Positions 35,121 to 43,820 of a DNA stretch of 64,000 bases are shown here, piece by piece. The DNA lies in contig NZ_CP026951.1 in assembly GCF_003065485.1 (NCBI RefSeq), positions 682,001-746,000 of the forward strand. The letters are read 5' to 3'. The notes beneath the pieces were generated by a model. That model ran no database searches. It saw only the letters and a list, made by a program, of their open reading frames with translations, and had not been told where the DNA came from. Made by a program: the position numbers and the translations under genes. Origin of the DNA: Salinibacterium hongtaonis (GTDB lineage Bacteria > Actinomycetota > Actinomycetes > Actinomycetales > Microbacteriaceae). The stretch's first letter is position 1. Every line of letters starts with the position of its first letter.

Positions 35121-35918
35121 CTCTGAGCCTGACTGCTTGTCGGGGTCATTGCTGGGGTCCTGGTCGAAGTAGGCCGGGTCGAGCACGATCTCGTCTTGCG
35201 ACAGTGGTGCGAGGCCAGCAAGTCGTGCCTTCTTCGCCCTGCGGTTCGACTGAACGTAGTGCCAGATGGTCGGGATGAGCGTGATTGCCACTGCGCTGAG
35301 CAGAATGACGTCGATGTACTCGGTGACGAAGTCGGCAACGGGCGGAATGTAGCCGATAAGAAAGCCAAAATAGGTCAGCCCGAAGCCCCAGATGACGGCG
35401 CCGATCAAGTTATAGAGCGAGTACTTGCGGTAGTCCATGTGGCCGACTCCGGCGGCGACCGGCACGAATGTGCGCAGAATGGGCACGAAGCGCGCGAGAA
35501 TCACGGAGAGGCCGCCGAAGCGGGCAAAGAACGCGTTCGTGCGCTCCACGTTCTCGCGGCTGAAGACCCCGCTTTCTTTGCGTTCGAAGATGCTTGGGCC
35601 GAACTTGTGGCCTATGAGGTAGCCGACTTCGCCGCCAAGGAACGCTGCGAGTGCGATGAGGATGCCGACCCACCAGATGTCGAGGCCGAAGACGAAAACC
35701 GTGTGGGTGAGTAGCCCGGCGATGATCAGAAGTGTGTCTCCCGGCAGGAGAAAGCCGAAGAGCAGTCCTGTTTCTGAGAACACGATGAGGCACACGACGA
35801 GCAAGGCCCACGAACCGGCGCTGTTGATGATGAGCTCGGGGTCGAGCCAGGGGATCAGCGCAGAGGGGAGCTGGGCTGAGGCAACCTGGGCTGCGAGGGT
35901 GTGGGCTTCAAGCATCAA
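35106..35918 (-). CDS. DedA-family membrane protein
   Basis: A 270-residue DedA (VTT/SNARE-associated) protein with several membrane helices, carrying ETGLLFGFLLPGDTLLIIAGL, then FLGGEVGYLIGHKFGPSIFER and FFARFGGLSVILARFVPILRTFVPVAAG. DedA proteins help recycle lipid carriers such as undecaprenyl phosphate or maintain membrane potential. The cytoplasmic C-terminus is acidic. The start could be either of the first two ATG codons (35918 or 35915). Confidence 0.9.
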   Translation of the reverse strand: MMLEAHTLAAQVASAQLPSALIPWLDPELIINSAGSWALLVVCLIVFSETGLLFGFLLPGDTLLIIAGLLTHTVFVFGLDIWWVGILIALAAFLGGEVGYLIGHKFGPSIFERKESGVFSRENVERTNAFFARFGGLSVILARFVPILRTFVPVAAGVGHMDYRKYSLYNLIGAVIWGFGLTYFGFLIGYIPPVADFVTEYIDVILLSAVAITLIPTIWHYVQSNRRAKKARLAGLAPLSQDEIVLDPAYFDQDPSNDPDKQSGSEAKPE

Positions 35919-36045
35919 GCGGGTGACTCCGTCGTTCGGCGGTAGTAGCGCCTATCGACGCCAATCCAGAATACTGGCTGCCGTCGGATCACCAAGTCCA
36001 TCGAGATTCGAGTCGCCAGCCTGTTTCTTAACGCGTGTTGCTGAG

Positions 36046-36127
36046 TACGGGAGAAGGGACTTGAACCCTCACGCCTTCCGGCACCAGAACCTAAATCTGG
36101 CGTGTATACCAATTTCACCACTCCCGC
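36046..36127 (-). tRNA. tRNA-Leu (TAG)
   Basis: A complete 82-nt cloverleaf on the minus strand. The anticodon loop is TTTAGGT (anticodon TAG). It has a class II long variable arm (TGCCGGAAGGCG). The first acceptor pair is G1-T72. CCA is not encoded. Confidence 0.95.
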
Positions 36128-36194
36128 GGGCGTAAATCAGTTTAGTGGGTGGTTAACCCAGCGTGCCTGCCGCAACCTGAAATCCGGGAAGGTG

Positions 36195-36216
36195 TATGAT
36201 ACCGACAAGGTGTCGG
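36195..36216 (+). promoter_or_regulatory. Promoter and candidate operator of the MFS exporter gene
   Basis: TATGAT (36195-36200) is a good -10 box. Immediately after it, CCGACA and TGTCGG (36202-36207 and 36211-36216) form a perfect inverted repeat with a 3-bp centre. This is a typical position for a repressor such as TetR. The repressor is not encoded nearby. Confidence 0.5.
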
Positions 36217-36246
36217 CATCCGGCACCAGGGAACGAGAGGTAGCAG

Positions 36247-37929
36247 ATGAGCACCGAACAGGTGACCGCAGATCCCCGCCGGTGGAAGGCCCTAGCCTTC
36301 ATCTCGCTGGCGGTTTCGCTCATCATCATGGACGCGACGGTCGTCAATGTCGCGGTACCCACGATCATCCAAGATCTCGGGCTTACCGCCTCCGATGCCG
36401 AGTGGATGAACTCAATTTATGCGCTGGTCTTCGCCGCGCTGCTCATCACCGCTGGCCGGGTGGGCGATCTGTACGGCCGCAAGAAGCTGTTCATCATCGG
36501 CGTCGTTGTCTTCGGCATCGCCAGCGTTCTCGCCGCTCTCAGCGATACCGCCAGTACCCTCATCTTCGCCCGACTCATTCAGGGTGTCGGCGGGGCCATG
36601 ATCATGCCGACGGCGCTCTCGTCGATCAACACACTCTTCGTCGGGCGCGAGCGCGGAATTGCCTTCGCCGTCTGGGGCGGAACGATTGGCGGAATGGCCG
36701 CGGTCGGTCCGCTCGTTGGCGGATGGCTCACCACCGCATTCAGCTGGCACTGGGCGTTTCTTATCAACGTTCCCGTCGTGATCATTGTGCTCATCGGCGC
36801 TGGCATGTTCTTGCGTGAGACGCGCGACGTTCATGCCCGGCGCGGCCTGGATTTTGCCGGAATTCTGCTGTCCTCCATCGGTCTCGCAGCCTTCGTGTTC
36901 GGCCTCATCGAAGGCCTGCGCTACGGCTGGTGGGAGGCGAAAGAGGGAATCGAGGTACTCGGCGTTCCCTGGGGCCTGGAGGTTTCTCCCGTGCCGTTCG
37001 CATTCGCGCTTGCCATCATCCTGCTCACGATTTTTGTGCTGGTCGAACGGGCGCGGGGGCGCGCTGACAAGCCTGTGCTGCTCGATCTCTCGCTTCTGCA
37101 CATCCGTAGTTTCAGCTTCGGAAGCATCGCGGCCCTCGTCGTGTCGCTGGGGGAGTTCGGCCTCCTCTATGCCCTGCCGCTCTTCTTGCAGGGCGGTCTG
37201 GGGCTCAGTGCCCTCGACACGGGAATCCTCATCGTGTGGCTCGCCCTCGGCACGTTCATTATTTCGGCACGAACGCCGGCGCTCACCCGCCGGTTGGGTG
37301 CCCGCGGGGTGGTACGGCTCGGCCTTGCGCTTGAGGTCATCGCCATCATCGGCCTGGGGGTCACTATCTCCCTCGACACCAATACGTGGGTTTACGCCGG
37401 ATGGCTGTTTCTCTATGGCGCCGGAGTTGGCATGGCCACCGCTCAGCTCACGAGTGTGATACTCATCGACGTTCCCGTGCAGCAGTCAGGGCAGGCATCT
37501 GGTCTGCAGAGCACCTTCCGTCAGGTGGGTTCGGCGATCGGCATCGCGATCCTGGGCTCGCTCCTCGTCACATCGCTCGGCTCGATGTTCTCCAGTGCTC
37601 TTGACGATGTCGACGGCATCCCCCAGGAATCGCGCAGCGGTCTCGTGACGGCGATTGAAGAGTCGGCGGGTGCCGCAATTCCTGAGATCTCCGCTGTGGT
37701 CGAAGATCAGCTCACGCAGGTTCCTGGTGTCTCGCCGGAGGCCGCGGCAGAGGCCGCCAACGACGTCCAGCGGGCGGCCGAGCAGTCGATGGTCTCGGCA
37801 GCTCGCATCACGATGCTGAGCGCGGCGGGCGTCGTATTTCTGGGGCTGCTAGCGACGTTTGCGTTGCCGCGGGTGCGCAGCGACGAAGACGAGGCAGAGA
37901 CGGCTACCACCCCGGCCGGGTCGGACTGA
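36247..37929 (+). CDS. MFS drug/proton antiporter of the DHA2 (14-helix) family
   Basis: A 560-residue transporter. IIMDATVVNVAVPTIIQDLG (helix 1), GRVGDLYGRKKLF (motif A) and VGPLVGGWLTTAFSWHWAFLINVP (motif C region) are hallmarks of the EmrB/QacA DHA2 family. Fourteen hydrophobic helices are visible. An extracellular loop near 455-520 is long, Ala/Glu/Ser-rich. Substrates may be antimicrobials or metabolites. The start follows GAGAGGTAGCAG. Confidence 0.9.
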   Translation: MSTEQVTADPRRWKALAFISLAVSLIIMDATVVNVAVPTIIQDLGLTASDAEWMNSIYALVFAALLITAGRVGDLYGRKKLFIIGVVVFGIASVLAALSDTASTLIFARLIQGVGGAMIMPTALSSINTLFVGRERGIAFAVWGGTIGGMAAVGPLVGGWLTTAFSWHWAFLINVPVVIIVLIGAGMFLRETRDVHARRGLDFAGILLSSIGLAAFVFGLIEGLRYGWWEAKEGIEVLGVPWGLEVSPVPFAFALAIILLTIFVLVERARGRADKPVLLDLSLLHIRSFSFGSIAALVVSLGEFGLLYALPLFLQGGLGLSALDTGILIVWLALGTFIISARTPALTRRLGARGVVRLGLALEVIAIIGLGVTISLDTNTWVYAGWLFLYGAGVGMATAQLTSVILIDVPVQQSGQASGLQSTFRQVGSAIGIAILGSLLVTSLGSMFSSALDDVDGIPQESRSGLVTAIEESAGAAIPEISAVVEDQLTQVPGVSPEAAAEAANDVQRAAEQSMVSAARITMLSAAGVVFLGLLATFALPRVRSDEDEAETATTPAGSD

Positions 37930-38019
37930 CCGGGCCGAGGCGACGATAGGGCGTTCTCTGTTGCCTTGCAGCAACTGGGCCTAGATTTCGCTCGGGGATT
38001 GGGATGCGAAGGAGCAGCG

Positions 38020-38499
38020 ATGCAGCAGGAGTCGGACGAGGTCGGCCCCAAGATTGTTGAGGTGCCGCCGACGCTGGTCGGGGTCATCCACGACGTTGTG
38101 CCCATGAACCAGATGGTTTCGTTTTTCGATCGCGTGTTTGCCACCGTGCCTCAGGTGCTGGCCAAGCAGGATGTTGCCATCGTGGGCCCCGCAGTCGCGG
38201 TCTATTTCGGTGCGCCGGGGGAGACCGCCGACATCGCTGCCGGGTTCCCCATCGCATCCGAAATTGACCCTGCCGAGGGCGTCACTTCGCTGTGGCTGCC
38301 GACCGGCCAGGCGGTCACCGCAGTACACATCGGCTCGTATGACGGCCTCGCCGACGCCTACAGCCGCCTGCTGGAGTGGATGACGGAGCGCTCACTCACC
38401 CCGGCGCAGGTTATGTGGGAGTCGTATGTGACGATGCCGACGCCTGAGGCCGACCCGGCCGACATGCGCACCGCAATCACATGGTTGCTGCAGGATTAG
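38020..38499 (+). CDS. GyrI-like small-molecule-binding domain protein
   Basis: A 159-residue protein. It resembles the effector-binding domain of AraC/BmrR regulators (GyrI-like fold), with AVAVYFGAPGETADIAAGFPI near the N-terminal half, WLPTGQAVTAVHIGSYDGLADAYSRLLEWM (described by QAVTAVHIGSY) and MWESYVT. It has no DNA-binding domain. Free-standing GyrI-like proteins may bind or hydrolyse small molecules. AAGGAGCAGCG precedes the ATG. Confidence 0.75.
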   Translation: MQQESDEVGPKIVEVPPTLVGVIHDVVPMNQMVSFFDRVFATVPQVLAKQDVAIVGPAVAVYFGAPGETADIAAGFPIASEIDPAEGVTSLWLPTGQAVTAVHIGSYDGLADAYSRLLEWMTERSLTPAQVMWESYVTMPTPEADPADMRTAITWLLQD

Positions 38500-38503
38500 C
38501 CTC

Positions 38504-38794
38504 ATGACATCACTCCCGGTGGTTCTCGACCTCACCTTCACTGCTCCGATCGGGGTCGAGGTCAAGGGCGACATGTGGTCGTGCGTGCAGATTCCCAACT
38601 CGGCCGAGCTCTTTAACACGAAGCGCGCGGTGCGAGTGGATGCTCTGGTCGACGGAATCGCTCTTCCGAACGTGGGCCTCATGGTTACGGGAACCGGTGG
38701 CCACATGCTCTCCGTGAGTGCCAAGCTGCGCAAGCAGCTCGGCAAGGACATCGGTGACACCGTCACGGTGCAGCTGGAGCGCCGGCTCACGTAG
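38504..38794 (+). CDS. DUF1905 domain protein
   Basis: A 96-residue protein. Its features are DUF1905-like: a short beta-rich domain with a conserved Trp near residue 25 (KGDMWSCVQIP) and LGKDIGDTVTVQLERR at the C-terminus. It starts 4 bp after the GyrI-like gene and is probably co-transcribed. The function is unknown. Confidence 0.8.
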   Translation: MTSLPVVLDLTFTAPIGVEVKGDMWSCVQIPNSAELFNTKRAVRVDALVDGIALPNVGLMVTGTGGHMLSVSAKLRKQLGKDIGDTVTVQLERRLT

Positions 38795-39219
38795 CTCGCG
38801 CGGCTCGCGCCCGACTTCGGCCGAGGGGTCCGAAATGAGTCTTCGCGGCCCCGACTAAGCCACATTTGGGCCCCCTCAGCGGATGGCGGCCCCGAGAGGC
38901 CCCTGAGAGGCCCGCGCCTGTGGAAAACCTGAGCGAGGCTCGATGCCGCTCGCCCAAGATGGCCGCATGCCCCAAGCCGTCAGCATCATCACCGAGCGCG
39001 TACGTGACCGAGTGCGGGCGGCGGGCGCGGGGCGAGACGAGCTGAGGCTCGACCCGGATGCGGTTGGCCGGGTAGTGCGGGAGGAGGTGCGCGACTACAG
39101 CGAGCGTGCGCTCGCCGGCATCCTTCCCCCGTTGGGGGACGAAACGCAGGTCGCCCGCGAGGTGCTCGCAAGCATCGCCGGGTTGGGGCCGCTCCAGCAT
39201 CTCCTAGATGACCCGAACA

Positions 39220-39226
39220 TCGAGGA
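39220..39226 (+). repeat. attL core identity
   Basis: TCGAGGA, shared with attR at 50652-50658. The crossover dinucleotide cannot be assigned within it. Two copies of ACTAGGT (39261-39267 and 39288-39294) lie just inside and could be integrase contact sites. Confidence 0.75.
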
Positions 39227-39353
39227 TGTGCGTTCCATGTGCCGAGGTTCCAACATTAACACTAGGTGGACGCGGGGCCGGTCTGGCACTAGGTCCACTT
39301 CGCCAGCGACGCAGGGGAAGGGCCACGGGCCCTCTTCTATTGCTGTGACCAGG

Positions 39354-39386
39354 GCGGGCCTGGGTGCTTACCTCATCCAGGCCCGC
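39354..39386. terminator. Hairpin near the left end of the island
   Basis: A perfect 10-bp GC-rich inverted repeat (39354-39363 with 39377-39386), without a T-tract. Confidence 0.35.
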
Positions 39387-39440
39387 TCTGCATCGCAGGC
39401 TCAGTCCTAGCCGCTAGGACGCTGAGCGACCGTTCTCACC

Positions 39441-39692
39441 GTGGCTCTTCGCGTTGAGGGGCCCGTATCTGTATCGGCTGCAACACGGGACGGGGCGAGA
39501 CCGATGCCGGACGTTGACGTTGTCGGTCCACGAGTCGCACTTTGGGCGGGGGCCTTGGCTGACCCTGTCAAGGCACTAGCCGATGTTGAGGGCGGCGCTG
39601 ACGGCTTGATTGTGGTGGAAGCGCTGGGCATTGACGTACAGGATGCACTAAGTCGCGCCTTAGCGGGGGCAGCGGAGCGCGCCAGCAGGTAG
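39441..39692 (+). CDS. Small hypothetical protein
   Basis: An 83-codon frame starting with GTG. No known domain is recognised. The C-terminal half is hydrophobic/Ala-rich (LADPVKALADVEGGADGL and DVQDALSRALAGAAERASR). There is no evident ribosome-binding site and codon usage is less GC-biased than in neighbouring genes. It may be an uncharacterised island gene or noncoding. Confidence 0.35.
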   Translation: MALRVEGPVSVSAATRDGARPMPDVDVVGPRVALWAGALADPVKALADVEGGADGLIVVEALGIDVQDALSRALAGAAERASR

Positions 39693-40059
39693 CGGGTTGA
39701 TTCTCCCGGTGCTTATCGACAGCGCGCAGCCCCACTTATTCTCTGGCGTCGAGCTCGCCGAGAGCGCTTTGCATGGCGCGTCATTCCGCCGCGTACGACG
39801 TTAGAGTGCCTGCCGTGACCGGATGATGGGGTGCCAGCTTTTCTGAGCCGCTAGGGCGGCGCTGAAGGCAGCAGTCTGGACTGATTCCTGAAGGGTCTCT
39901 GTCGCTGGGCGCTCGGCTATTGAGGCGCCGATGCTCTTGCGGCCCATGCATTCATTGTTGCGGGTCGGCGATGACCACGACTTCGTCGTCGTCAGACCGG
40001 TACGCGCGTAGCATGCGCGAGACTCCGCTCTGCGAGAGTCGGTGGGGTAACAGGGAAGG
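39693..40059. other. Noncoding stretch at the 3' side of the restriction gene
   Basis: About 370 bp without a frame that looks like a gene, between the small frame and the convergent 3' end of the restriction endonuclease gene. I see no clear terminator, repeat or RNA gene in it. Confidence 0.5.
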
Positions 40060-41199
40060 CTACTCGTTCGCTTTTCGAATCGGTATTACCGGAGCAAGCT
40101 CAGCGAGTTGCATCGGCTCCATGCGCGTCCACTGGAGCTCAAAGTCAGGTTCGTCAAGGAACCAGGCGCTGGTTTCCGCGGCGAGATCTTTGAGTCGCTT
40201 GCGGGCGGGCATTGAGTTGCGGGAAGCGAACGCCGTAAGAAAGCGACACTCAAGCGGGTCAATGCCCTGTTCGACTGCCCAAGCGAGGAGGTCCGCCTTG
40301 CGTCGCTCGTTTATCTCGCCATCGCTGAACACCGCTTCGACGATCCAGTATTGGATGGGCGTGGCCCCGACGTCGACTAGTAGCGCGTCGGGAAGTACCC
40401 GGCTTGGGTCGATGCGGAGTCCCACGGATGCAAGGCGAGCGGCATCGACGAGGTAGACCTTGTCGCCGGGCTCGGAGACGCTCAGCACCATGGGCTCGCG
40501 GAGCTTGCGTTTCGCCCACTCTTCAATCACGCCCTTGAGGATGTGCGAGGCGCCGCCTGGCTCGAGGAGGCGGCGCTCGCCGCTTGGGAGGGTGACAGTG
40601 ACGGCATGCTCGCGGCGGGAGAGCTCGCGGGCGCTGAGGGCTCGCATCCGGCCCGCTGTAGACAAGTGAGCCTCGGCCCATGCGTCCGCGGCGGCGCGGA
40701 GCTGGTCGCCCTCGAGGCGCGGATCGAAGAGGGCGGCGAAGTCGCGGCTGAGAATCCATCGGGGGCCGGGATACGTGGTCGAGACGTCCGTGCGATAAAT
40801 GATCGCGCCGAACTCACGCCACTGCGGCCAGGTCTCGTCGCGGGGGCCCTCGCGAGTGTTGTCGGAGTAGCGGGGATCGAAGGTCTCGCCGCGGGACGCC
40901 AGGAGTTCGATGACGAACTTCTTACCTCGTCGCGCGGCGTCGTACCAAGCTTCGCGCTCATCGATGGTGTCGTGCTCGAAGTCGCCGTCGTTGAGCCACA
41001 TCACCATAGAAGGGCGCAACCATCGCTGATCCGGGGAAGTAGTCGCATCGTCCCAGACAGCACCGAGATAGAGCATCGCGGCAGCACTGGCAGCCGCTCC
41101 TGGATTACTGAGCGCAGCGTCGAACGCCGTCTTAGGGAAGATGAGTTCAAGCCGCTCGGCGCAGATAGCAACGTCGACAACGGGAAGGTAGACGGTCAT
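40060..41199 (-). CDS. BsuBI/PstI-family type II restriction endonuclease
   Basis: A 379-residue endonuclease. The C-terminal half has the BsuBI/PstI signature: LPDALLVDVGATPIQYWIVEAVFSDGEINERRKADLL (described by LPDALLVDVG, WIVEAVFSDG and NERRKADLL), with CRFLTAFASRN, then KDLAAETSAWFLDEPDFELQW. Asp and Glu in LPD...WIVEAV would be the catalytic acidic residues. The N-terminal 240 residues are less conserved and may set specificity. PstI cuts CTGCAG, but this relative need not share that site. The ATG overlaps the methyltransferase stop (ATGA), so methyltransferase is made first. Confidence 0.85.
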   Translation of the reverse strand: MTVYLPVVDVAICAERLELIFPKTAFDAALSNPGAAASAAAMLYLGAVWDDATTSPDQRWLRPSMVMWLNDGDFEHDTIDEREAWYDAARRGKKFVIELLASRGETFDPRYSDNTREGPRDETWPQWREFGAIIYRTDVSTTYPGPRWILSRDFAALFDPRLEGDQLRAAADAWAEAHLSTAGRMRALSARELSRREHAVTVTLPSGERRLLEPGGASHILKGVIEEWAKRKLREPMVLSVSEPGDKVYLVDAARLASVGLRIDPSRVLPDALLVDVGATPIQYWIVEAVFSDGEINERRKADLLAWAVEQGIDPLECRFLTAFASRNSMPARKRLKDLAAETSAWFLDEPDFELQWTRMEPMQLAELAPVIPIRKANE

Positions 41200-42869
41200 T
41201 CGCGCGCCGCCGTACGATATGCAGCCTCGATGGCTTGCTCGAGGCCGTCGCCGAGTTCGTCCCACCCGCGGAGGACGTCGGCTGCGGGAAACGGGAGGGC
41301 CTCGAGCTCGTATGCGCTCACAGCGACCGAGCCGGAGATGCAGCGCATGAGGCGGTCGAACGTAGGTGAAGCGAGCACGCGCGCGAGCGTAGCGTGCGAG
41401 AGGAGGGGATTGTCATGCGTCGGTCGGAGCACATTGACATGGTTCTCCACGACAACTGCACCGTCGTTCGCGAGGAGGTCTACGTCTGTGAGATGAGCGA
41501 CGACGAGGCGCCGTGTCTGCTCAGGTGCCGTCGTGCGCTGGACGAGTACGGCGGGCTCGGTAAGGCGCATGACAGTGGTGTCGCTCGCGGTTGTAAGCGC
41601 CAGATAGCGCATCGAGTCCCGGGCGCGGGCGCGGCGCACAGTGCCGTCCTCGATGTCCGCAGCCCATACGATCCGGGCTCGATTCTTGGCCTTGCGCGTG
41701 TGGAGGTCGTCGCGGCGCCGGTTCCACACGAGCGGGCCCGTCGAAGCACGCCATCCGACGTCACCGAGCGTGAGTGGGAGGGACGAAGCGGCTGCGGCAG
41801 TCACGGCGTCGCGGGATTCGCGGGGGATTAGCCACGGCTCGCCAGAGCGGGGCGTCGGGACCTTAGCGACCGCAGAAACGTGGCCGTTTATGCGTGTGAT
41901 GGTCGTACGTCGAGACACTCGGGGAGTGAATACGGCGAGGCAAGTCTCTTGGAGAACCCCACCGAAAACACCATCGCGCTCATGCACGAACATGAGGCTG
42001 CGGAGAGGCGACCGCTTGCCGAGCTCGGCGCGGAGGCGGGTGAAGTAAAGACCCGCCGAGAATGACGTGGGCACGAGCGCGCCGACGGCGCCATCGCTTG
42101 CGGTTTTGCCGATTGTGGAGGCGATAAACAGCCCGTATAGGTTGGCGTGACCATAGAGGGTGTCGGCGAACTGGGCGCGGCGCTCGGGTGACAGCTTCTG
42201 TCGACCATATGGCGGGTTGAGAATCCACGAGTGCGCAGGCGTGAGGTCCGGGTCTAGTCCGTCGCCGACGCGCACGAGCGAGGGGAGCGGGCGTCGGAGC
42301 GAAGCGGGGACGCGGGCGAGGGTGGGGAGCATCTCCGCCGCCAGTACAACGTTCGCGAGATACACGGCCCAGGGGTCGTTATCTATGCCCTCGATGAAAT
42401 TCGGAAGCGAGCTCAATACGAGCGAGGGGTCGACGGGCGAACTGGCCCGGAGGTGCTCGCGAAGCGGCGCTATAAGTAGGGCGCCGCCGCCGACGGCAGG
42501 GTCGCGAAGAAGGCCAGGGAGCGCGCGGTCGTCGACGCCGAAGCCCATCGCCTTGCGAGTCATGGCCCACAGGTGCTCTGCCAGATCCTGAGGGGTGTAG
42601 TGGCGACCATGAAGGGCACGCTCGGCGGCGTCGAGTGCGCCGACGTACTCGGAGCCGAGTTGCCAAGGGTCGAGGATGCTGTCGTCGCCATTAAGTTCGT
42701 CGAGCGGCTCCGGGGGCTGAGCCTCGACAGCGAAACGGAGGTCGCCGAACTGGGTGGGAAGACCCGCAAGCGCCACTCGCTTTCGCCACCAAGCGCCGAG
42801 ATTCTTGATCGTGGCGGCAGGAATGCTAATCGAGCCCGCCCGCGATACGAGGGCGTGGGCTGGATTCAT
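41196..42869 (-). CDS. N6-adenine DNA methyltransferase of the restriction pair
   Basis: A 557-residue class I methyltransferase. Motif I is LRDPAVGGGALLIAPL (SAM site) and motif IV is ILNPPYGRQKL (catalytic NPPY). Residues near 200-330 form the Rossmann core, and the C-terminal part (about 330-540) is a target-recognition domain. It protects host DNA from the endonuclease encoded next to it. The order methyltransferase then endonuclease with a 4-bp overlap is usual. The start is the first ATG; a terminator for the preceding operon is upstream. Confidence 0.88.
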   Translation of the reverse strand: MNPAHALVSRAGSISIPAATIKNLGAWWRKRVALAGLPTQFGDLRFAVEAQPPEPLDELNGDDSILDPWQLGSEYVGALDAAERALHGRHYTPQDLAEHLWAMTRKAMGFGVDDRALPGLLRDPAVGGGALLIAPLREHLRASSPVDPSLVLSSLPNFIEGIDNDPWAVYLANVVLAAEMLPTLARVPASLRRPLPSLVRVGDGLDPDLTPAHSWILNPPYGRQKLSPERRAQFADTLYGHANLYGLFIASTIGKTASDGAVGALVPTSFSAGLYFTRLRAELGKRSPLRSLMFVHERDGVFGGVLQETCLAVFTPRVSRRTTITRINGHVSAVAKVPTPRSGEPWLIPRESRDAVTAAAASSLPLTLGDVGWRASTGPLVWNRRRDDLHTRKAKNRARIVWAADIEDGTVRRARARDSMRYLALTTASDTTVMRLTEPAVLVQRTTAPEQTRRLVVAHLTDVDLLANDGAVVVENHVNVLRPTHDNPLLSHATLARVLASPTFDRLMRCISGSVAVSAYELEALPFPAADVLRGWDELGDGLEQAIEAAYRTAARE

Positions 42870-42932
42870 GGGACCACGATATCTCGCGCCGCGGACATTT
42901 TTTCGAGCCTCGCCGAGGGACCGTCGGCGCTG

Positions 42933-43304
42933 TCATGCGGGGCTAGGTCGAAACACAAAAAGCCCCCGCGCCTGAATAAACCGGCACGGGGGCTTTGGGG
43001 TCACACGAGAATGCGCGTGGAGTCTCGCGGGTAGGGATCGGTGTGGAGAGTAAACGCCGTCTCGACCTCTGCGGCCGTGCGGCGAAAGTCCGCAGTGGCT
43101 GACGCGGGCGCGGACCTCGAGGCCGGTCGCGGAGGTGGCGGCCTCCCCAGTCGGGTCGGCAATGCCTGTCGCTTTAGTCGCTTTGGAACCGACTGACGGC
43201 TCCCACTCCACTACGCGCGCCGCCCGCACGATGTCGAGGAGAGCGAAAGTTGCGTCCGCGTGCGCCGTGGCGATGTTGCGGAAGCGATTGTCGGCGGCGA
43301 TCAC
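42933..43304 (-). CDS. Phage-like small protein
   Basis: A 123-residue frame starting with GTG overlapping the preceding stop. The first half (NRFRNIATAHADATFALLDIVRAARVVEWEPS and ADPTGEAATS) resembles short actinophage proteins of unknown function. The C-terminal part is Arg/Pro-rich and runs through the terminator hairpin (42959-42996), so the true end or the frame near the 3' part is doubtful. Confidence 0.5.
   Translation of the reverse strand: MIAADNRFRNIATAHADATFALLDIVRAARVVEWEPSVGSKATKATGIADPTGEAATSATGLEVRARVSHCGLSPHGRRGRDGVYSPHRSLPARLHAHSRVTPKPPCRFIQARGLFVFRPSPA
42957..42996 (-). terminator. Terminator of the phage-like small-gene operon
   Basis: A 10-bp stem (42959-42968 with 42987-42996) with A residues on its left flank, which give a U-tract on the minus strand. 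It overlaps the last codons of the small gene. Confidence 0.7.
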
Positions 43305-43456
43305 TTGGCGACGCCCGGGGAGTGCTGGGAGCCGGGGCCCAACTCGCGGAGGTAGCCGGTCTCGGCTCCGCGCTCGTCGTGCGTGATGTGAATGGTGGTT
43401 GCCGGGATGACGACAGGCTCGCCGAGGGGAACCTCGATGTGGTGGATGAACTCCAT
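43301..43456 (-). CDS. 51-residue hypothetical protein
   Basis: A short gene of 51 codons, MEFIHHIEVPLGEPVVIPAT at its N-terminus. TAGGAG lies 4-5 nt before the ATG. Its TGA overlaps the next GTG (GTGA). The tight coupling to neighbours supports it as real despite the length. No function is recognised. Confidence 0.6.
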   Translation of the reverse strand: MEFIHHIEVPLGEPVVIPATTIHITHDERGAETGYLRELGPGSQHSPGVAK

Positions 43457-43463
43457 GGGGCTC

Positions 43464-43820
43464 CTAGAAGGGTGCGGGGGAAGTGGATATCACCGGGGCG
43501 GTGGACATCGATGGTTCTGGGCAGCCAAGACGGGAGCGGGCCGCCTCGACGCCGGGTGCGGGCGGCTGTGAGGTCCAGCGGCCAGAGCCGGTGGGCCGTG
43601 CGACGAGGCCCGCATGGCGGGTCAGGGCGGCGAACGCCGCGAGCGCCAGTCGCGGAGTGGTTACGTCTGTTGCCCTGCTGTGTGTCTGTCCGTATTCGTG
43701 CGCGATGCGTTCCAAGTCGGCAACCTCGCAAGACGCCGGAGCGGAGAGCGCGGGGATGCTCCGTGCGCCGATGCTCGGGCGGAGGACAACGTCGGTTTCG
43801 GCGGGCTGACGTGGCCTCAT
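43464..43820 (-). CDS. Small island protein of unknown function
   Basis: A 118-residue frame. The ATG overlaps the TGA of the terminase-like gene (ATGA). The central part (LERIAHEYGQTHSRATDVTT, then PRLALAAFAALTRHAGLVA) is helical. The ends are Pro/Ser/Ala-rich. No family is recognised. It belongs to the same operon. Confidence 0.5.
   Translation of the reverse strand: MRPRQPAETDVVLRPSIGARSIPALSAPASCEVADLERIAHEYGQTHSRATDVTTPRLALAAFAALTRHAGLVARPTGSGRWTSQPPAPGVEAARSRLGCPEPSMSTAPVISTSPAPF

Larger units (their letters stand above)
38943..39410 (+). pseudogene. cpaF: 5' fragment of cpaF/tadA (Tad pilus ATPase), cut by the island
   Basis: Codons 1-94 (38943-39226) encode the N-terminal domain of a CpaF/TadA secretion ATPase, ending in LGPLQHLLDDPNIE. 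At this point the reading frame enters the inserted island and continues for about 60 foreign residues to 39410. The rest of the gene resumes at 50657. If 39220-39226 and 50652-50658 are joined, the frame continues as DPNIEEIWINAPDRVF, the usual CpaF sequence, giving about 423 residues. ATG 38943 follows GAGG; ATG 38967 is an alternative start. Confidence 0.85.

Noticed and set aside
39227-39410. The extended tail of the cpaF 5' fragment as a new fused protein domain
   Set aside because: The 61 codons after the junction are island DNA read by chance, with no domain and low-quality composition.
40543-41496. 317-codon plus-strand frame over the restriction-modification genes
   Set aside because: It is antisense to recognised endonuclease and methyltransferase motifs.
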